A stretch of 64,000 nt of DNA from UBA685 sp049889495 (GTDB taxonomy: Bacteria; Pseudomonadota; Alphaproteobacteria; Puniceispirillales; Puniceispirillaceae): assembly GCA_049889495.1 (NCBI GenBank), contig JBMHDH010000016.1, positions 1-64,000 of the forward strand, written 5' to 3'. Position numbers and translations under genes: made by a program. Every line of letters starts with the position of its first letter. Within the stretch, counting starts at the first letter, position 1. The notes below the pieces were generated by a model. It had not been told where the DNA came from. It did not search any database and saw nothing but the letters and a program-made list of their open reading frames with translations. This document shows positions 25,525-34,852 of the stretch, one piece after another.

Positions 25525-26652
25525 TTATTGTGACAAATACGCATCAAATGCAGACAGGCCTTCTTCTAGGCCTGTTCTGCCAAACCCAAATCTGAAACGG
25601 TCTTTTGGTGTGTCTTGCACCTCGCTGTGATAGATACCACTTGGCAACAGCAAAACCCCTGCCTCTTCGATCAATCGAGCGGCAAAGTGATCAATGCCGT
25701 CTGCGCCCTTATAGCGGGCAAAGCCAATACAGCCGCCATCAGGCTTGTGCCAGTCAAATAGGCTTTTATGCTTGGCAAAAAACGCGGCCCATAGCGGCAA
25801 ATTATGATCAATAATGGCGTTATTACGTGCCAATAAAGCCTCTTTATTCTTCAGACCGATAATGGCCAGCTTCTCACTTGGCCCTGAATTACAGATCGAT
25901 AAATAATGTTTCAGCCGTTCCATTTTCGATAAAATCTCTTTGTCTTGGCAGGCAATCCAACCAATGCGCAAACCTGGCAGGCCAAAGGATTTTGACATCA
26001 CCCCAAGGGACAGGCCACGTTCATAAATATCAGCGACAAAGGGCAAATGCTGACTGCCAGATGGGCCAAGGCCGTGGAAAATTTCATCATGTAACAAATA
26101 GATCCCATGCGTACGACATAGCGCAATCAGCGCATGATAGCGATCTAGCGGTAGAATAGCCCCTGTGGGATTATGCGGGAAATTAATGGTAATCAGCTTG
26201 GTATTTGGCCTGATTTCTGCGGCAAGTCTGTCAATATCCAGTGACCAGCCATCATCGCCATCCAAAGGTACCCCTGTTACTGATGCAAGGGAGGCTGGCA
26301 AGGTTTCATGCGATTGGTAATTGGGGGTAATCACAATGGCATGATCATCTGGGCCTAACAGCACGTTATTTGCCGCATAGATACCTTCGCTTGCCCCTGC
26401 AAAACATAAAATATTGGTGGCTGATTGGTTGGCATAGCTTTGCGCAATCACCTCTCTTAAGTAAGGATCACCATAGGTTTCTGTGTAACCTAGCCACATC
26501 GTCTCAAACGCCAGCCTGTCTTCTTCATCTGCCATCGAAAGCAATTCTTGCAATGAGATGCTCTCAGCATCAGAGGCAGTCAGATGATATTTGGCTTTGA
26601 ATTCCCATTTGGAAAAATGGGTCTCAAGGCGAAAGTCTGGAAGATGGACCAT
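25525..26652 (-). CDS. PLP-dependent aminotransferase class I/II
   Basis: A 375-residue fold-type I aminotransferase. The PLP lysine is in SKSFGLPGLRIGW (Lys near 220), with the upstream INFPHNPTG loop and the GASEGIYAANNVLL phosphate-binding region. The C-terminal RFRFGFGR contains the arginine that holds the substrate carboxylate. It converges on the aldo-keto reductase gene with an 11-base gap and is divergent from the DUF1989 gene. The substrate is not readable; an amino acid linked to the neighbouring 5-oxoproline genes is a guess. Confidence 0.88.
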   Translation of the reverse strand: MVHLPDFRLETHFSKWEFKAKYHLTASDAESISLQELLSMADEEDRLAFETMWLGYTETYGDPYLREVIAQSYANQSATNILCFAGASEGIYAANNVLLGPDDHAIVITPNYQSHETLPASLASVTGVPLDGDDGWSLDIDRLAAEIRPNTKLITINFPHNPTGAILPLDRYHALIALCRTHGIYLLHDEIFHGLGPSGSQHLPFVADIYERGLSLGVMSKSFGLPGLRIGWIACQDKEILSKMERLKHYLSICNSGPSEKLAIIGLKNKEALLARNNAIIDHNLPLWAAFFAKHKSLFDWHKPDGGCIGFARYKGADGIDHFAARLIEEAGVLLLPSGIYHSEVQDTPKDRFRFGFGRTGLEEGLSAFDAYLSQ

Positions 26653-26834
26653 GGCGGAAAACTCTTAGGTGTTGTAGCTGTTTGCTAGAATGTGATCAGG
26701 CTTGTTGCATAACAGTCAAATAAAAAACAGGCAAGGCGCAAGCTGATTTAGATCATCTTGGCAAATTGATGAAATTTATGTCAAACTGGCGGCAATAATA
26801 TTATTTCTGCGCATTATTTAAAGAGGGCTTGATC

Positions 26835-27698
26835 ATGAAACCACAAAGGCATAATGCCCCGCCAGCTGACTCAGAAGACCGCAAAGCCATCAAGCCTGTG
26901 ATTTGCTATCCGCCTGAGACCTTGCCAGCTGTGGATATGGCCATGTTGGAAGGGGCGCGCCAGTCACTGAAGCTGATTGATACGGTGCTTGTCCCCCCAC
27001 GGCAAGCACGCCTATTTGAGGTGCCAAAAGGCCATTTCTTTCGCATTGTCAGCGTCGAAGGCGCGCAAGTGGGTGATTTAAATCTGTGGCATAAACATAA
27101 TCTTGAAGAACGGTTTTACACGGGCAAAACAAGAGCTTTGCATGGCACGCATCTGTCAACAGGGGACCGCATGTGGTCAGTAATGCCTTATCTGCGATCG
27201 ATGGCGACCATCAGCCATGATACGCTTGATTGGTATGGCTTTGATGAATTTGGCGGATCTGTTCATGATGTGATTGGCACAAGATGTGATCCTTATACGG
27301 GCTATTTGTTAAGCGATACCCATTATCATTATTGTTGCCACAGCAACCTTAGCCGCGCTTTGTCAGATGTGCTAGATGGTGATATCGCAACGGCAGAACG
27401 GCTTGTTCATGATGTGTTAAATGTCTTTATGTGTACAGGGTTTACCCATGACACCCATCAATATTTTATGAAAGCAAGCCCTGTGCGGCCTGGCGATTAT
27501 ATTGAATTTTTTGCAGAAATTGATCTGCTAGGCGGGTTATCTGCTTGTCCTGGGGGCGATTGTTCATCAGAACATTCGTCAGATGTATCGCAATGCCACC
27601 CTTTATTGGTTGAGATCTATAAACCAGAAGAGGGCGCGCTTGGTGACTGGCAATCACCAGCCATTAATGGCTATGATGGCAGTCATGGGTTAGGATGA
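26835..27698 (+). CDS. DUF1989 (urea carboxylase-associated) protein
   Basis: A protein of about 287 residues of the DUF1989 family, often encoded next to urea carboxylase or allophanate hydrolase genes. The core is RLFEVPKGHFFRIVSVEGAQVGDLNLW, then HGTHLSTGDRMWS, and a C-terminal cysteine region around CPGGDCSSEHSSDVSQCHPL that probably binds zinc. AGAGG upstream supports ATG 26835. It overlaps the 3' end of the converging pxpC gene by nine bases. PxpB/PxpC are relatives of allophanate hydrolase subunits, which fits the family's usual company, but no urea carboxylase is here. Confidence 0.85.
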   Translation: MKPQRHNAPPADSEDRKAIKPVICYPPETLPAVDMAMLEGARQSLKLIDTVLVPPRQARLFEVPKGHFFRIVSVEGAQVGDLNLWHKHNLEERFYTGKTRALHGTHLSTGDRMWSVMPYLRSMATISHDTLDWYGFDEFGGSVHDVIGTRCDPYTGYLLSDTHYHYCCHSNLSRALSDVLDGDIATAERLVHDVLNVFMCTGFTHDTHQYFMKASPVRPGDYIEFFAEIDLLGGLSACPGGDCSSEHSSDVSQCHPLLVEIYKPEEGALGDWQSPAINGYDGSHGLG

Positions 27699-28646
27699 TT
27701 GGGTCTGAAACATTGCTATTTTAAAAACAACTTGTTTTTGCAAAGCATGGCTGGCTTCTTCAGCTGTTACCATTTCAAACTGCACCACATCATGAGGTCG
27801 TAATCGTCCCATTGCCGATAAATCAGCGGCAATGACAGTGGCAATTTTGGTATAGCCGCCCATCGTCCCATGATCGGCCATGGCAATAATGGGTTGGCCA
27901 TCTGCTGGCACTTGTATCGCGCCACGCACCATCCCATCAGAGATAATATCAGCAGGCCCTTTATGATGAAGGGTTGGTCCAGATAAACGCATGCCCATGC
28001 GGTTTGATTGTGGCAAGATTTTATAAGAAGATGTTGTCAAATTTGCCAAACCATCTGGGGTAAACCAGTCATTTTGTGGGCCAGCCATGATGCGCAAACG
28101 CTGGGGTTTGGTAAAAAAGCTGGCGTCAATTTTATCATTGATTGGTGGCAGGATCTGACAGGGCACAAGGGGGATTTCATCTCCCTGTTGTAAAATACGC
28201 CCCTGATAGCCACCAATTCCCACATTTGGCGTGGTCGCGGTGGAACTGTAAATGGGCGGCACATCACACCCGCCTGATAAGCATAATAAACAAGATAGGC
28301 TATCCCCAAAAGGGGCAATGATCAGGCGATCTTGTGCGTGTAATTCTATGATGGCACCCGCAGGGTATAACGCTGTCCTACCTTGTTTTGTCTGTTTGGT
28401 GATTTGGACGCCTTCACTTCCTGTGATGATCACAAAGCGGTGGTCATGAAACTGAATTTCTGCGCCACCAAAACAGATTTCCAACGCATTGGTGCCTTTG
28501 GGATTTTGTAACAACTGATTGCCAATCTGTAAGGCGTCTAGATCAAGCGCACCGCTTGCTGGCACGCCTAAATGTTGATAGCCCCTGCGGCCTGCATCTT
28601 GAATGGTGGTATAAGGGCCGCTTTTGATCACACTGATATGTGTCAT
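27690..28646 (-). CDS. pxpC: 5-oxoprolinase subunit C
   Basis: A 318-residue cyclophilin-like protein of the KipA/allophanate hydrolase subunit 2 family. With PxpA and PxpB it forms the ATP-dependent prokaryotic 5-oxoprolinase that opens pyroglutamate to glutamate. Key segments are GPYTTIQDAGRRGYQHLGVPASGALD at the start and the C-terminal SNRMGMRLSGP and GMVRGAIQVPADGQPIIAMADHGTMGGYTKIATV. The start overlaps the stop of pxpB (ATGA). Related names such as biotin-dependent carboxyltransferase appear in databases, but the adjacent pxpA and pxpB favour this role. Confidence 0.9.
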   Translation of the reverse strand: MTHISVIKSGPYTTIQDAGRRGYQHLGVPASGALDLDALQIGNQLLQNPKGTNALEICFGGAEIQFHDHRFVIITGSEGVQITKQTKQGRTALYPAGAIIELHAQDRLIIAPFGDSLSCLLCLSGGCDVPPIYSSTATTPNVGIGGYQGRILQQGDEIPLVPCQILPPINDKIDASFFTKPQRLRIMAGPQNDWFTPDGLANLTTSSYKILPQSNRMGMRLSGPTLHHKGPADIISDGMVRGAIQVPADGQPIIAMADHGTMGGYTKIATVIAADLSAMGRLRPHDVVQFEMVTAEEASHALQKQVVFKIAMFQTQSS

Positions 28647-29518
28647 GATACCCGCCCATTAATCAAATCTTGTGCTGTCAGATCCCCTGTTTCATAGGCT
28701 GTTTTGTGCTGATCAAAAGTGGCGCGATCAATGCGGGCAAAGCTGACCTTATCACCTGGTGATAATAAAATCGGATCTGCCCGATGAACATCAAACATCG
28801 GAAACGGCACTTGTCCGATTAAATGCCAGCCGCCTGGGGAGGCGAGAGGATAGATGACACATTGGCCAATGGCGATGCTAACCGCATTGGCTGGCACATG
28901 GGCACGAGGATTGGCACGCCGTGGCAAATTCAGGGCATCATCAAGCCCCGTCATATAGCCAAGGCCAGGCAAAAACCCCATCACAGCAACATGCAATTGG
29001 CTGTTTAAATGGCGTGAAATAACCTCGTCTCTTGGTAAGGATAAGGTGGCAGCAAGATCATCAATATCGGGTCCCATCTCATCATCATAACAAATGGGCA
29101 AATGCCAATGGCGGCTAGCGGGTTTGTTTTGTGACATGCCTGCTGGTGACAAAGCTGTTTGATTTGGTGATAAAGAAGTGGGCTGTGATAGGTAAGGCAG
29201 AATCTGCGTTTTGATGCTATCAGAGCTGGTAATAAGCGGATCAAAGGCAATCAGTAACCTTGTTAAGCTTGGTACAATTTCTGTGATGCCAGATAGGCTT
29301 GCGCTTCTGATGTGATCAGCAAGGGTGCGAATATCATCACTTGTAAAGCGGCTATCTTGGCTTCGGGGGAGCTGTTGTTTTGAAGAGGTCTTTTTAAGGG
29401 GTGAAAATCCTGTGAAATCAAGCATCACGGCGTGATCGCCAACCGCAAACCAAACAGGATGCTGCCAATAAGGCGCGTCTGTTTGTGGTAAGGGCAATGG
29501 GCGAGAGGTCATAGGCAA
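28643..29518 (-). CDS. pxpB: 5-oxoprolinase subunit B
   Basis: A 291-residue KipI/allophanate hydrolase subunit 1 family protein and partner of PxpC. Conserved parts include AVGDHAVMLDF, the LPICYDDEMGPDIDDLA region, FLPGLGYMTGLDDALNLPRRANPRAHVPANAVSIA and the SPGGWHLIGQVPFPMFD loop. E. coli PxpB is about 218 residues. The extra length here lies in a Ser/Gln/Lys-rich insertion near residues 40-60 and a Ser/Pro-rich one near 110-135, both probably exposed loops. It is the first gene of the pxpB-pxpC unit and is divergent from pxpA. Confidence 0.88.
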   Translation of the reverse strand: MPMTSRPLPLPQTDAPYWQHPVWFAVGDHAVMLDFTGFSPLKKTSSKQQLPRSQDSRFTSDDIRTLADHIRSASLSGITEIVPSLTRLLIAFDPLITSSDSIKTQILPYLSQPTSLSPNQTALSPAGMSQNKPASRHWHLPICYDDEMGPDIDDLAATLSLPRDEVISRHLNSQLHVAVMGFLPGLGYMTGLDDALNLPRRANPRAHVPANAVSIAIGQCVIYPLASPGGWHLIGQVPFPMFDVHRADPILLSPGDKVSFARIDRATFDQHKTAYETGDLTAQDLINGRVS

Positions 29519-29617
29519 AAAACCTTAATGTGAAAAAGTGCCAGCTTTTTTAAAATTACTGTGTATCATAGCGATAAGATACTGAAAAAAGATGACAAAA
29601 GCAAAAAAGCAGGCGTG

Positions 29618-30391
29618 ATGAAATTTAATTTAAATGCCGATATGGCTGAAGGCTATGGCCCATGGAAAATGGGAGATGATGATGGTTTGTTATCGATCAT
29701 CAAAACCGCCAATATCGCTTGTGGGTTTCACGCAGGTGATCATATGATCATGGCAGATGTGATCACAAAGGCGCATGCCAAGGGCGTCAGCGTCGGGGCG
29801 CATCCTGGGTTTTTGGATCTGCATGGGTTCGGTAGACGCAAAATGCATCTTACTTTGACAGAGATTGAGCGGCTGATGGCCTATCAAATAGGGGCTATGG
29901 TTGGGATAGCTGCGCTTTGTGATGTGCCTGTTACCCATATGAAAGTGCATGGGGCGTTAAGCAATATGGCATGTGCAGATCCTGATATGGCACAGGCAAT
30001 TGTGAAAGCCATAGCGGCGGTTGATCGCAATCTGATTTTATTGTCACCTGCATTATCGTGCCTATCACAAGCAGGGTATGAAGCAGGTCTGACTGTGGCA
30101 GAGGAAATCTTTGCTGATCGCACCTATATGCCAGATGGCCAATTAACACCGCGCTCTCGTGATGATGCGATGATCGAAGATAAAGACAAAGCCTTGGCGC
30201 AATGCCTCTCTATTTTTGAAGATGGTAAGGTACAATGCGTTGACGGCACATGGCTTGCTATGCCAGCGCATTCGATTTGTGTTCATGGTGATGGACCTAT
30301 GGCCTTGCAATTGGCAAACCATATCCAACAAGGGATGGTTGCGGCAGGCTATCAGCCTGTCACTTTACCAGAGATGATGGGCCAGAGGTGA
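29618..30391 (+). CDS. pxpA: 5-oxoprolinase subunit A
   Basis: A 257-residue LamB/YcsF-family protein. It is the metal-dependent hydrolase subunit that, with PxpB and PxpC, converts 5-oxoproline to glutamate. The signature NLNADMAEGYGPWKMGDD at the start and ANIACGFHAGDHMIM are diagnostic, followed by VGAHPGFLDLHGFGRR. I use ATG 29618 because the family begins with the MKFNLNAD pattern; an upstream in-frame ATG at 29561 would add 19 unsupported residues. It is divergent from pxpBC, an order different from the common single pxpBCA run. It ends four bases before the converging ABC-F gene. Confidence 0.92.
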   Translation: MKFNLNADMAEGYGPWKMGDDDGLLSIIKTANIACGFHAGDHMIMADVITKAHAKGVSVGAHPGFLDLHGFGRRKMHLTLTEIERLMAYQIGAMVGIAALCDVPVTHMKVHGALSNMACADPDMAQAIVKAIAAVDRNLILLSPALSCLSQAGYEAGLTVAEEIFADRTYMPDGQLTPRSRDDAMIEDKDKALAQCLSIFEDGKVQCVDGTWLAMPAHSICVHGDGPMALQLANHIQQGMVAAGYQPVTLPEMMGQR

Positions 30392-30395
30392 TAGA

Positions 30396-32261
30396 TTAGC
30401 CGTCAAGCTCTTCTGACAATATCAGCCACTCTTCTTCACAAACAGCAAGCCCCTCTATCGCATCTGTTAATTGCTGGCTGATGGCGGCGATTTCTTTGCC
30501 ATCATGGGTGCTGTAAAAATCAGCCTTTGCCATTTTTGTTTCAAGCGCGTCTTTGGCTTTGTTCAGCGCATCCATTTTCTTTTCCAAATCACCAAGTAAT
30601 TTTTTGACGCGAACAGGGTTGCTTTTGCGCGGTTTGTCTTTGGTAATGTGTTTTTCGGATGTCTCTGATTTGGCTTTTTTCTGCTCTTGTTTGGCTTGGC
30701 GTGCAGACGTTAAGATGGCTTTTTTATAATCTGCCATATCCCCATCAAAGGGTGTGACTTTGCCATCTTTTACAAGCCATAACCGATCAGCGACCATTTC
30801 AACAAGATGGGTATCATGGCTTACCAAAATCACCGCGCCTTCATAATCATTTAACGCCAAGACCAAGGCTTCACGGCTTTCAATGTCAAGATGGTTGGTT
30901 GGTTCATCTAAAATTAAAATATGCGGCGCATCAATGGTGGCAATCAACATCAATAGACGTGCTTTTTGACCACCTGATAAGGATTCCACAGGCATATCAA
31001 CAATATCATTGTGAAAGCCTGCCCCGCCTAATCTTGTGCGCAATTCTTTTTCAGCGACAAGCGGTCTCAGACGGGCAATATGCTGATAGGCGCTTTCCCC
31101 TTCTACCAATTCATCTAGTTGATGCTGGGCGAAAAAGCCAACGCGGCATTTGCCAGATTGCATCATCTCGCCCCCCATTAATGGCAGGCGATTTGCGATT
31201 AATTTGGACAAGGTGGATTTGCCTTCGCCATTGGCCCCCAAAAGCGCAATGCGATCATCGCTATCAAGACGCAAATTCAAGTGCGATAACACCGCTTTGC
31301 CATCATATCCCACCTGACCTTTATCAATTGTCACCAAGGGTGGGCGCAGGGCATCTGGCGTGGGGAAAGAAAAGCCAGCAACCGCATTTTCCGATAGGGC
31401 CGCGATTGGTTGTAATTTTTCCAATTGTTTCAAGCGTGATTGGGCTTGGCGTGCTTTTGATGCTTTGGCGCGAAACCGATCCACAAAGCTTTGAATATGG
31501 GCGCGCTGGGCATCTTGTTTGCGCTTCATCGCTTGTTGTTGTTCTAATTTCGCGCGTCGTTCTGTATCAAAATGATCATAACTGCCAGCGTAATAGGCCA
31601 ATTGTTTTTGGCTTAAATGCAAAATGCCTGTCACAGATCTGTTTAATAGCTCTTTATCATGAGAGATAATGAGGGCTGTGTTTTGATAGCGTGCCAAAAA
31701 TTGTTCAAGCCAAAAAGCGCCTTCAAGATCAAGATAGTTGGTCGGTTCATCCAATAACAACAAATCTGGTTGCGAGAATAACACCGCGCCAAGTGCCACG
31801 CGCATCCGCCAGCCGCCAGAAAATTCATGGCACGGGCGTTGCTGGGCCTCACGATCAAAGCCAAGCCCTGATAGGATTGCGGCGGCGCGCGCTTCGGCGG
31901 AATAAGCGTCAATATCCTCTAATCTTTGATAGATCGCGGCGATACGATCCCCATTATCAGCTGTTTCTGCTTCAGCCAATAAGGCGGCGCGTTCCTCATC
32001 AGCGGCCAAGACAGTCTCAATCAGGCTGTCATCACTTGCAGGGGCTTCTTGTTCCACACCGCCAATGCGGAAATGCGCTGGCACTTCGATACTGCCGCCA
32101 TCGGTTTGCAGATCGCCCTTAATTAATTTGAATAAGGTTGTTTTACCAGTGCCATTGCGTCCAACAATGCCAACCTTATGGCCTGTCGGAATGCGTGCCG
32201 AAGCATTTTCAAATAAGGGTTTGCCATCAATGGCAAAATGAAGATGAGATATGGTCAACAT
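30396..32261 (-). CDS. ABC-F family ATPase (Uup/YheS-like)
   Basis: A 621-residue soluble protein with two ABC ATPase domains and no membrane segments. These proteins work on the ribosome. Domain 1 (about 1-230) has GRNGTGKTT and FSGGWRMRVALGAVL; domain 2 (about 310-525) has GANGEGKST and LSGGQKARLLML, each with LLLDEPTN-type Walker B. The linker (about 235-300) is charged and helical. The C-terminus (about 530-620) is a Lys-rich coiled coil, as in Uup and YheS. It is monocistronic. Which subfamily it belongs to needs a tree. Confidence 0.92.
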   Translation of the reverse strand: MLTISHLHFAIDGKPLFENASARIPTGHKVGIVGRNGTGKTTLFKLIKGDLQTDGGSIEVPAHFRIGGVEQEAPASDDSLIETVLAADEERAALLAEAETADNGDRIAAIYQRLEDIDAYSAEARAAAILSGLGFDREAQQRPCHEFSGGWRMRVALGAVLFSQPDLLLLDEPTNYLDLEGAFWLEQFLARYQNTALIISHDKELLNRSVTGILHLSQKQLAYYAGSYDHFDTERRAKLEQQQAMKRKQDAQRAHIQSFVDRFRAKASKARQAQSRLKQLEKLQPIAALSENAVAGFSFPTPDALRPPLVTIDKGQVGYDGKAVLSHLNLRLDSDDRIALLGANGEGKSTLSKLIANRLPLMGGEMMQSGKCRVGFFAQHQLDELVEGESAYQHIARLRPLVAEKELRTRLGGAGFHNDIVDMPVESLSGGQKARLLMLIATIDAPHILILDEPTNHLDIESREALVLALNDYEGAVILVSHDTHLVEMVADRLWLVKDGKVTPFDGDMADYKKAILTSARQAKQEQKKAKSETSEKHITKDKPRKSNPVRVKKLLGDLEKKMDALNKAKDALETKMAKADFYSTHDGKEIAAISQQLTDAIEGLAVCEEEWLILSEELDG

Positions 32262-32405
32262 AGCGGGTCAACACATGACGTGAAATCACAGTCTTGTCAA
32301 TTGATAGGATTGTCAAACTGATCGGTGATGCCTTGCTTATCCTGTTGCCATTTGGCTAATTTTCTAAAGTGGCAATTTCGGCCCATCCATGCTAGGCAAG
32401 GGCTT

Positions 32406-32633
32406 ATGACAAAAAACACCGTTGAAAATCGAGATGATGTGATGCATTTGCAAGAGCTGGTAAGCCATTTGCAAGATGACATTCAAAAATTGGGAGATGA
32501 GCTGTTCCAACAACAAAAGGATATGCAAGCCTTACTGCTTAAAATCGCCAAGCTGGAAGCAAAATTGCAAGCAGCGCACATGGATAGCGGTATCTTAAAT
32601 CCCGCTGAAGATACCCCGCCGCCACATTATTAA
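32406..32633 (+). CDS. slyX: SlyX family protein
   Basis: A 75-residue coiled-coil protein with the SlyX pattern: an N-terminal Glu/Asp-rich helix, heptads through LVSHLQDDIQKLGDELFQQQKDMQ, and the hallmark PPPHY at the very C-terminus. The role of SlyX is not established. ATG 32406 marks the start of the recognisable family part. The next gene begins 53 bases later on the same strand. Confidence 0.88.
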   Translation: MTKNTVENRDDVMHLQELVSHLQDDIQKLGDELFQQQKDMQALLLKIAKLEAKLQAAHMDSGILNPAEDTPPPHY

Positions 32634-32686
32634 GAGGCTTGGTATATTTTGAAATTGGCTTTGGCAAAGGAACAGATCATAAAGCT

Positions 32687-33130
32687 ATGGCAGAGACAAA
32701 AACAACAGGCCCCACAAGCGGCGAAACCAATCTGAAAAACCTTCTGTCAGGCCTAACGGCAAAGAAAGATGACAGATTATTTGTGTTTGCATGCGTGCCT
32801 CACGACCAATGGGGTGAGATTGATGAGGCTGTAAAACAAGCCGCGCAAATGACCTTTATCGAGGCAGAGGGCATCAGCCTGATTATCCCGCAAGAGGTCG
32901 CAATGGCCCATCAGATTGAATCTGTTTATCCATCTCGCATGATCACCTTAACAATTCATTCCGCATTAGACGCTGTTGGGTTTTTGGCCCATATCACCAC
33001 AGCATTGGCAAAAGAGGGAATTTCGGTCAATGCGGTCGCTGGCTATTTTCATGATCATCTATTTGTGCCAGATGCGGCCGCAGATAAGGTGATGGCTGTT
33101 TTGGCAGATATTGCAAAAAGCCAAGGATGA
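32687..33130 (+). CDS. ACT-domain protein (DUF2241)
   Basis: A 147-residue protein. The first 70 residues include SGETNLKNLLSGLTAKKDDRLFVFACVP, typical of the DUF2241/ACT_7 group. The last 65 form an ACT-like domain (SRMITLTIHSALDAVGFLAHITTALAKEGISVNAVAGYFHDHLFV). ACT domains bind amino acids and regulate enzymes; this group may act as a free-standing amino-acid sensor. ATG 32687 is chosen because the family begins shortly after; the frame is open further upstream without similarity. Confidence 0.85.
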   Translation: MAETKTTGPTSGETNLKNLLSGLTAKKDDRLFVFACVPHDQWGEIDEAVKQAAQMTFIEAEGISLIIPQEVAMAHQIESVYPSRMITLTIHSALDAVGFLAHITTALAKEGISVNAVAGYFHDHLFVPDAAADKVMAVLADIAKSQG

Positions 33131-33244
33131 GTGTTTTTTAAGTGATAAGATGATAAGCCATAGACGAACGCGTTCAGACAGGTAATAATCGCGGCGCATA
33201 AAGACAGAATTAGGTGCCAGTAAGACTGTGAAAGATGAGAGATA

Positions 33245-34852
33245 ATGGGCAAGGGGCAAGAGGATAGGCTGTTATTTGAAGGCAAAGCCATTACCAAATA
33301 TTTTGGGGCCTTCACAGCCAATGACCAAGTAGATTTTCAGATAAAAGCTGGGGAAATCCACGCGCTTCTTGGTGAAAATGGCGCTGGTAAATCCACGTTT
33401 GTGAAAATGATCTATGGTGTCCTTCAGCCAGATGACGGCCAGTTTTTTTTCGAAGGCAAAGCCATCAGCCTGTCAGGACCACAAGCCGCGCGCCAAATGG
33501 GCATTGGCATGGTGTTTCAGCATTTTTCCCAATTTGATGCTTTGACGGTCGCAGAAAATATCCAGCTTGCCATGCCAAAGGGCGAGACACTAGACAGTCT
33601 TTCGATGCGTATTGAAACGCTGTCTAAATCGTATGGCATTCCTATTTCCGCAGATAAGTTGGTTGCTGATTTATCAGTCGGCGAGCAACAGCGCGTTGAA
33701 ATTTTGCGATGCCTTTTACAAAGCCCCAAATTGCTGATTATGGATGAGCCAACCTCTGTTTTGACGCCGCAAGAAACAGACCAGCTATTTGCTGTGATCC
33801 GACAATTGGCAGATGAGGGCTGTGCGATCTTATTTATTTCTCACAAGCTTGATGAAATTAAAACATTATGTGATCGTGCCACAATTTTACGCGGCGGCAA
33901 GATGATCGGCACCATTGACAGCAAAAAAATCTCCAAAAAAGAGATTGCAGAAATGATGGTTGGGACATCTGTATCAGATGTTGCGCGCCAAACAGGTACC
34001 ATTAGCGGTGAGGTGATCTGTGAGGTGCATAAGTTAAATAGGCCAGCTGATGGGCCATTTGATGTGGCGTTACATGATATTGATTTCACGCTTCAGGCTG
34101 GACAAATTCTGGGTATTGCAGGCATTTCTGGCAATGGCCAAGATGAATTAATGGGCGCATTAACAGGAGAATGGCGCAACCCTGATCTTTGTGAGCGGTT
34201 GGAAATAGATGGCATAGATGTGCGTCATCTCTCGCCAGAAGGTCGCCGCCAAGCTGGGGCAGGCTTTATTCCAGAAGATCGCAATGGCCATGCGGCTGCG
34301 CTGTCAATGACATTGTCAGATAACACATTGATGACAAATCATGGTAAGGCCAGATTTGCCAATAAAGGTTTTGTGAATCACCAAGCACTGCGTGATGCCA
34401 CAGCCCATATCCGCCAAGAATTTGATGTGCGCAGTGCAGGGGATGATCCGCTTGCGGGCTCTTTATCTGGCGGCAACTTACAAAAATTTGTTGTTGGGCG
34501 CGAAATTATAAAAACCCCAAAAGTGTTATTTGTCAGCCAACCCACATGGGGGGTTGATATTGGGGCCGCACAATTAATTCGTAAAGCTCTGCTTGAACTT
34601 GCCAAGCAAGGTTCCGCGATTTTGCTGATCTCGCAAGATTTAGAAGAATTATTTGCCATCTCTAGCCATATGGCAGTGCTTCATCATGGCAGATTGTCAA
34701 AAACAGAAGCTGTCGAAGAGATGAGCGCGCAAAAAGTGGGTTTGTTAATGGGCGGCACGGATGACAGCACGGGGGCCCCGCATAATAAGGCATCGCATAA
34801 TCATGAGGGGCCTATGAATGCGGGCCATGATCATAAGGAGCAGGCATCATGA
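33245..34852 (+). CDS. Nucleoside ABC importer, double ATPase subunit
   Basis: A 535-residue protein with two fused ABC ATPase domains, as in RbsA/NupA/YufO. Domain 1 has Walker A GENGAGKST, signature LSVGEQQRVEI and Walker B LLIMDEPT. Domain 2 has a degenerate Walker A (GISGNGQDEL) but an intact signature LSGGNLQKFVVGREI, as is normal for this family. A His-rich tail (HNKASHNHEG...) ends the protein. The stop overlaps the next gene (ATGA). The four-gene set with two permeases and a Bmp protein identifies the substrate class as purine or other nucleosides. Confidence 0.9.
   Translation: MGKGQEDRLLFEGKAITKYFGAFTANDQVDFQIKAGEIHALLGENGAGKSTFVKMIYGVLQPDDGQFFFEGKAISLSGPQAARQMGIGMVFQHFSQFDALTVAENIQLAMPKGETLDSLSMRIETLSKSYGIPISADKLVADLSVGEQQRVEILRCLLQSPKLLIMDEPTSVLTPQETDQLFAVIRQLADEGCAILFISHKLDEIKTLCDRATILRGGKMIGTIDSKKISKKEIAEMMVGTSVSDVARQTGTISGEVICEVHKLNRPADGPFDVALHDIDFTLQAGQILGIAGISGNGQDELMGALTGEWRNPDLCERLEIDGIDVRHLSPEGRRQAGAGFIPEDRNGHAAALSMTLSDNTLMTNHGKARFANKGFVNHQALRDATAHIRQEFDVRSAGDDPLAGSLSGGNLQKFVVGREIIKTPKVLFVSQPTWGVDIGAAQLIRKALLELAKQGSAILLISQDLEELFAISSHMAVLHHGRLSKTEAVEEMSAQKVGLLMGGTDDSTGAPHNKASHNHEGPMNAGHDHKEQAS

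Noticed and set aside
30899..31669. A 256-codon open frame on the plus strand
   Set aside because: It is wholly antisense to the ABC-F ATPase gene, lacks family similarity and has atypical composition for a protein.
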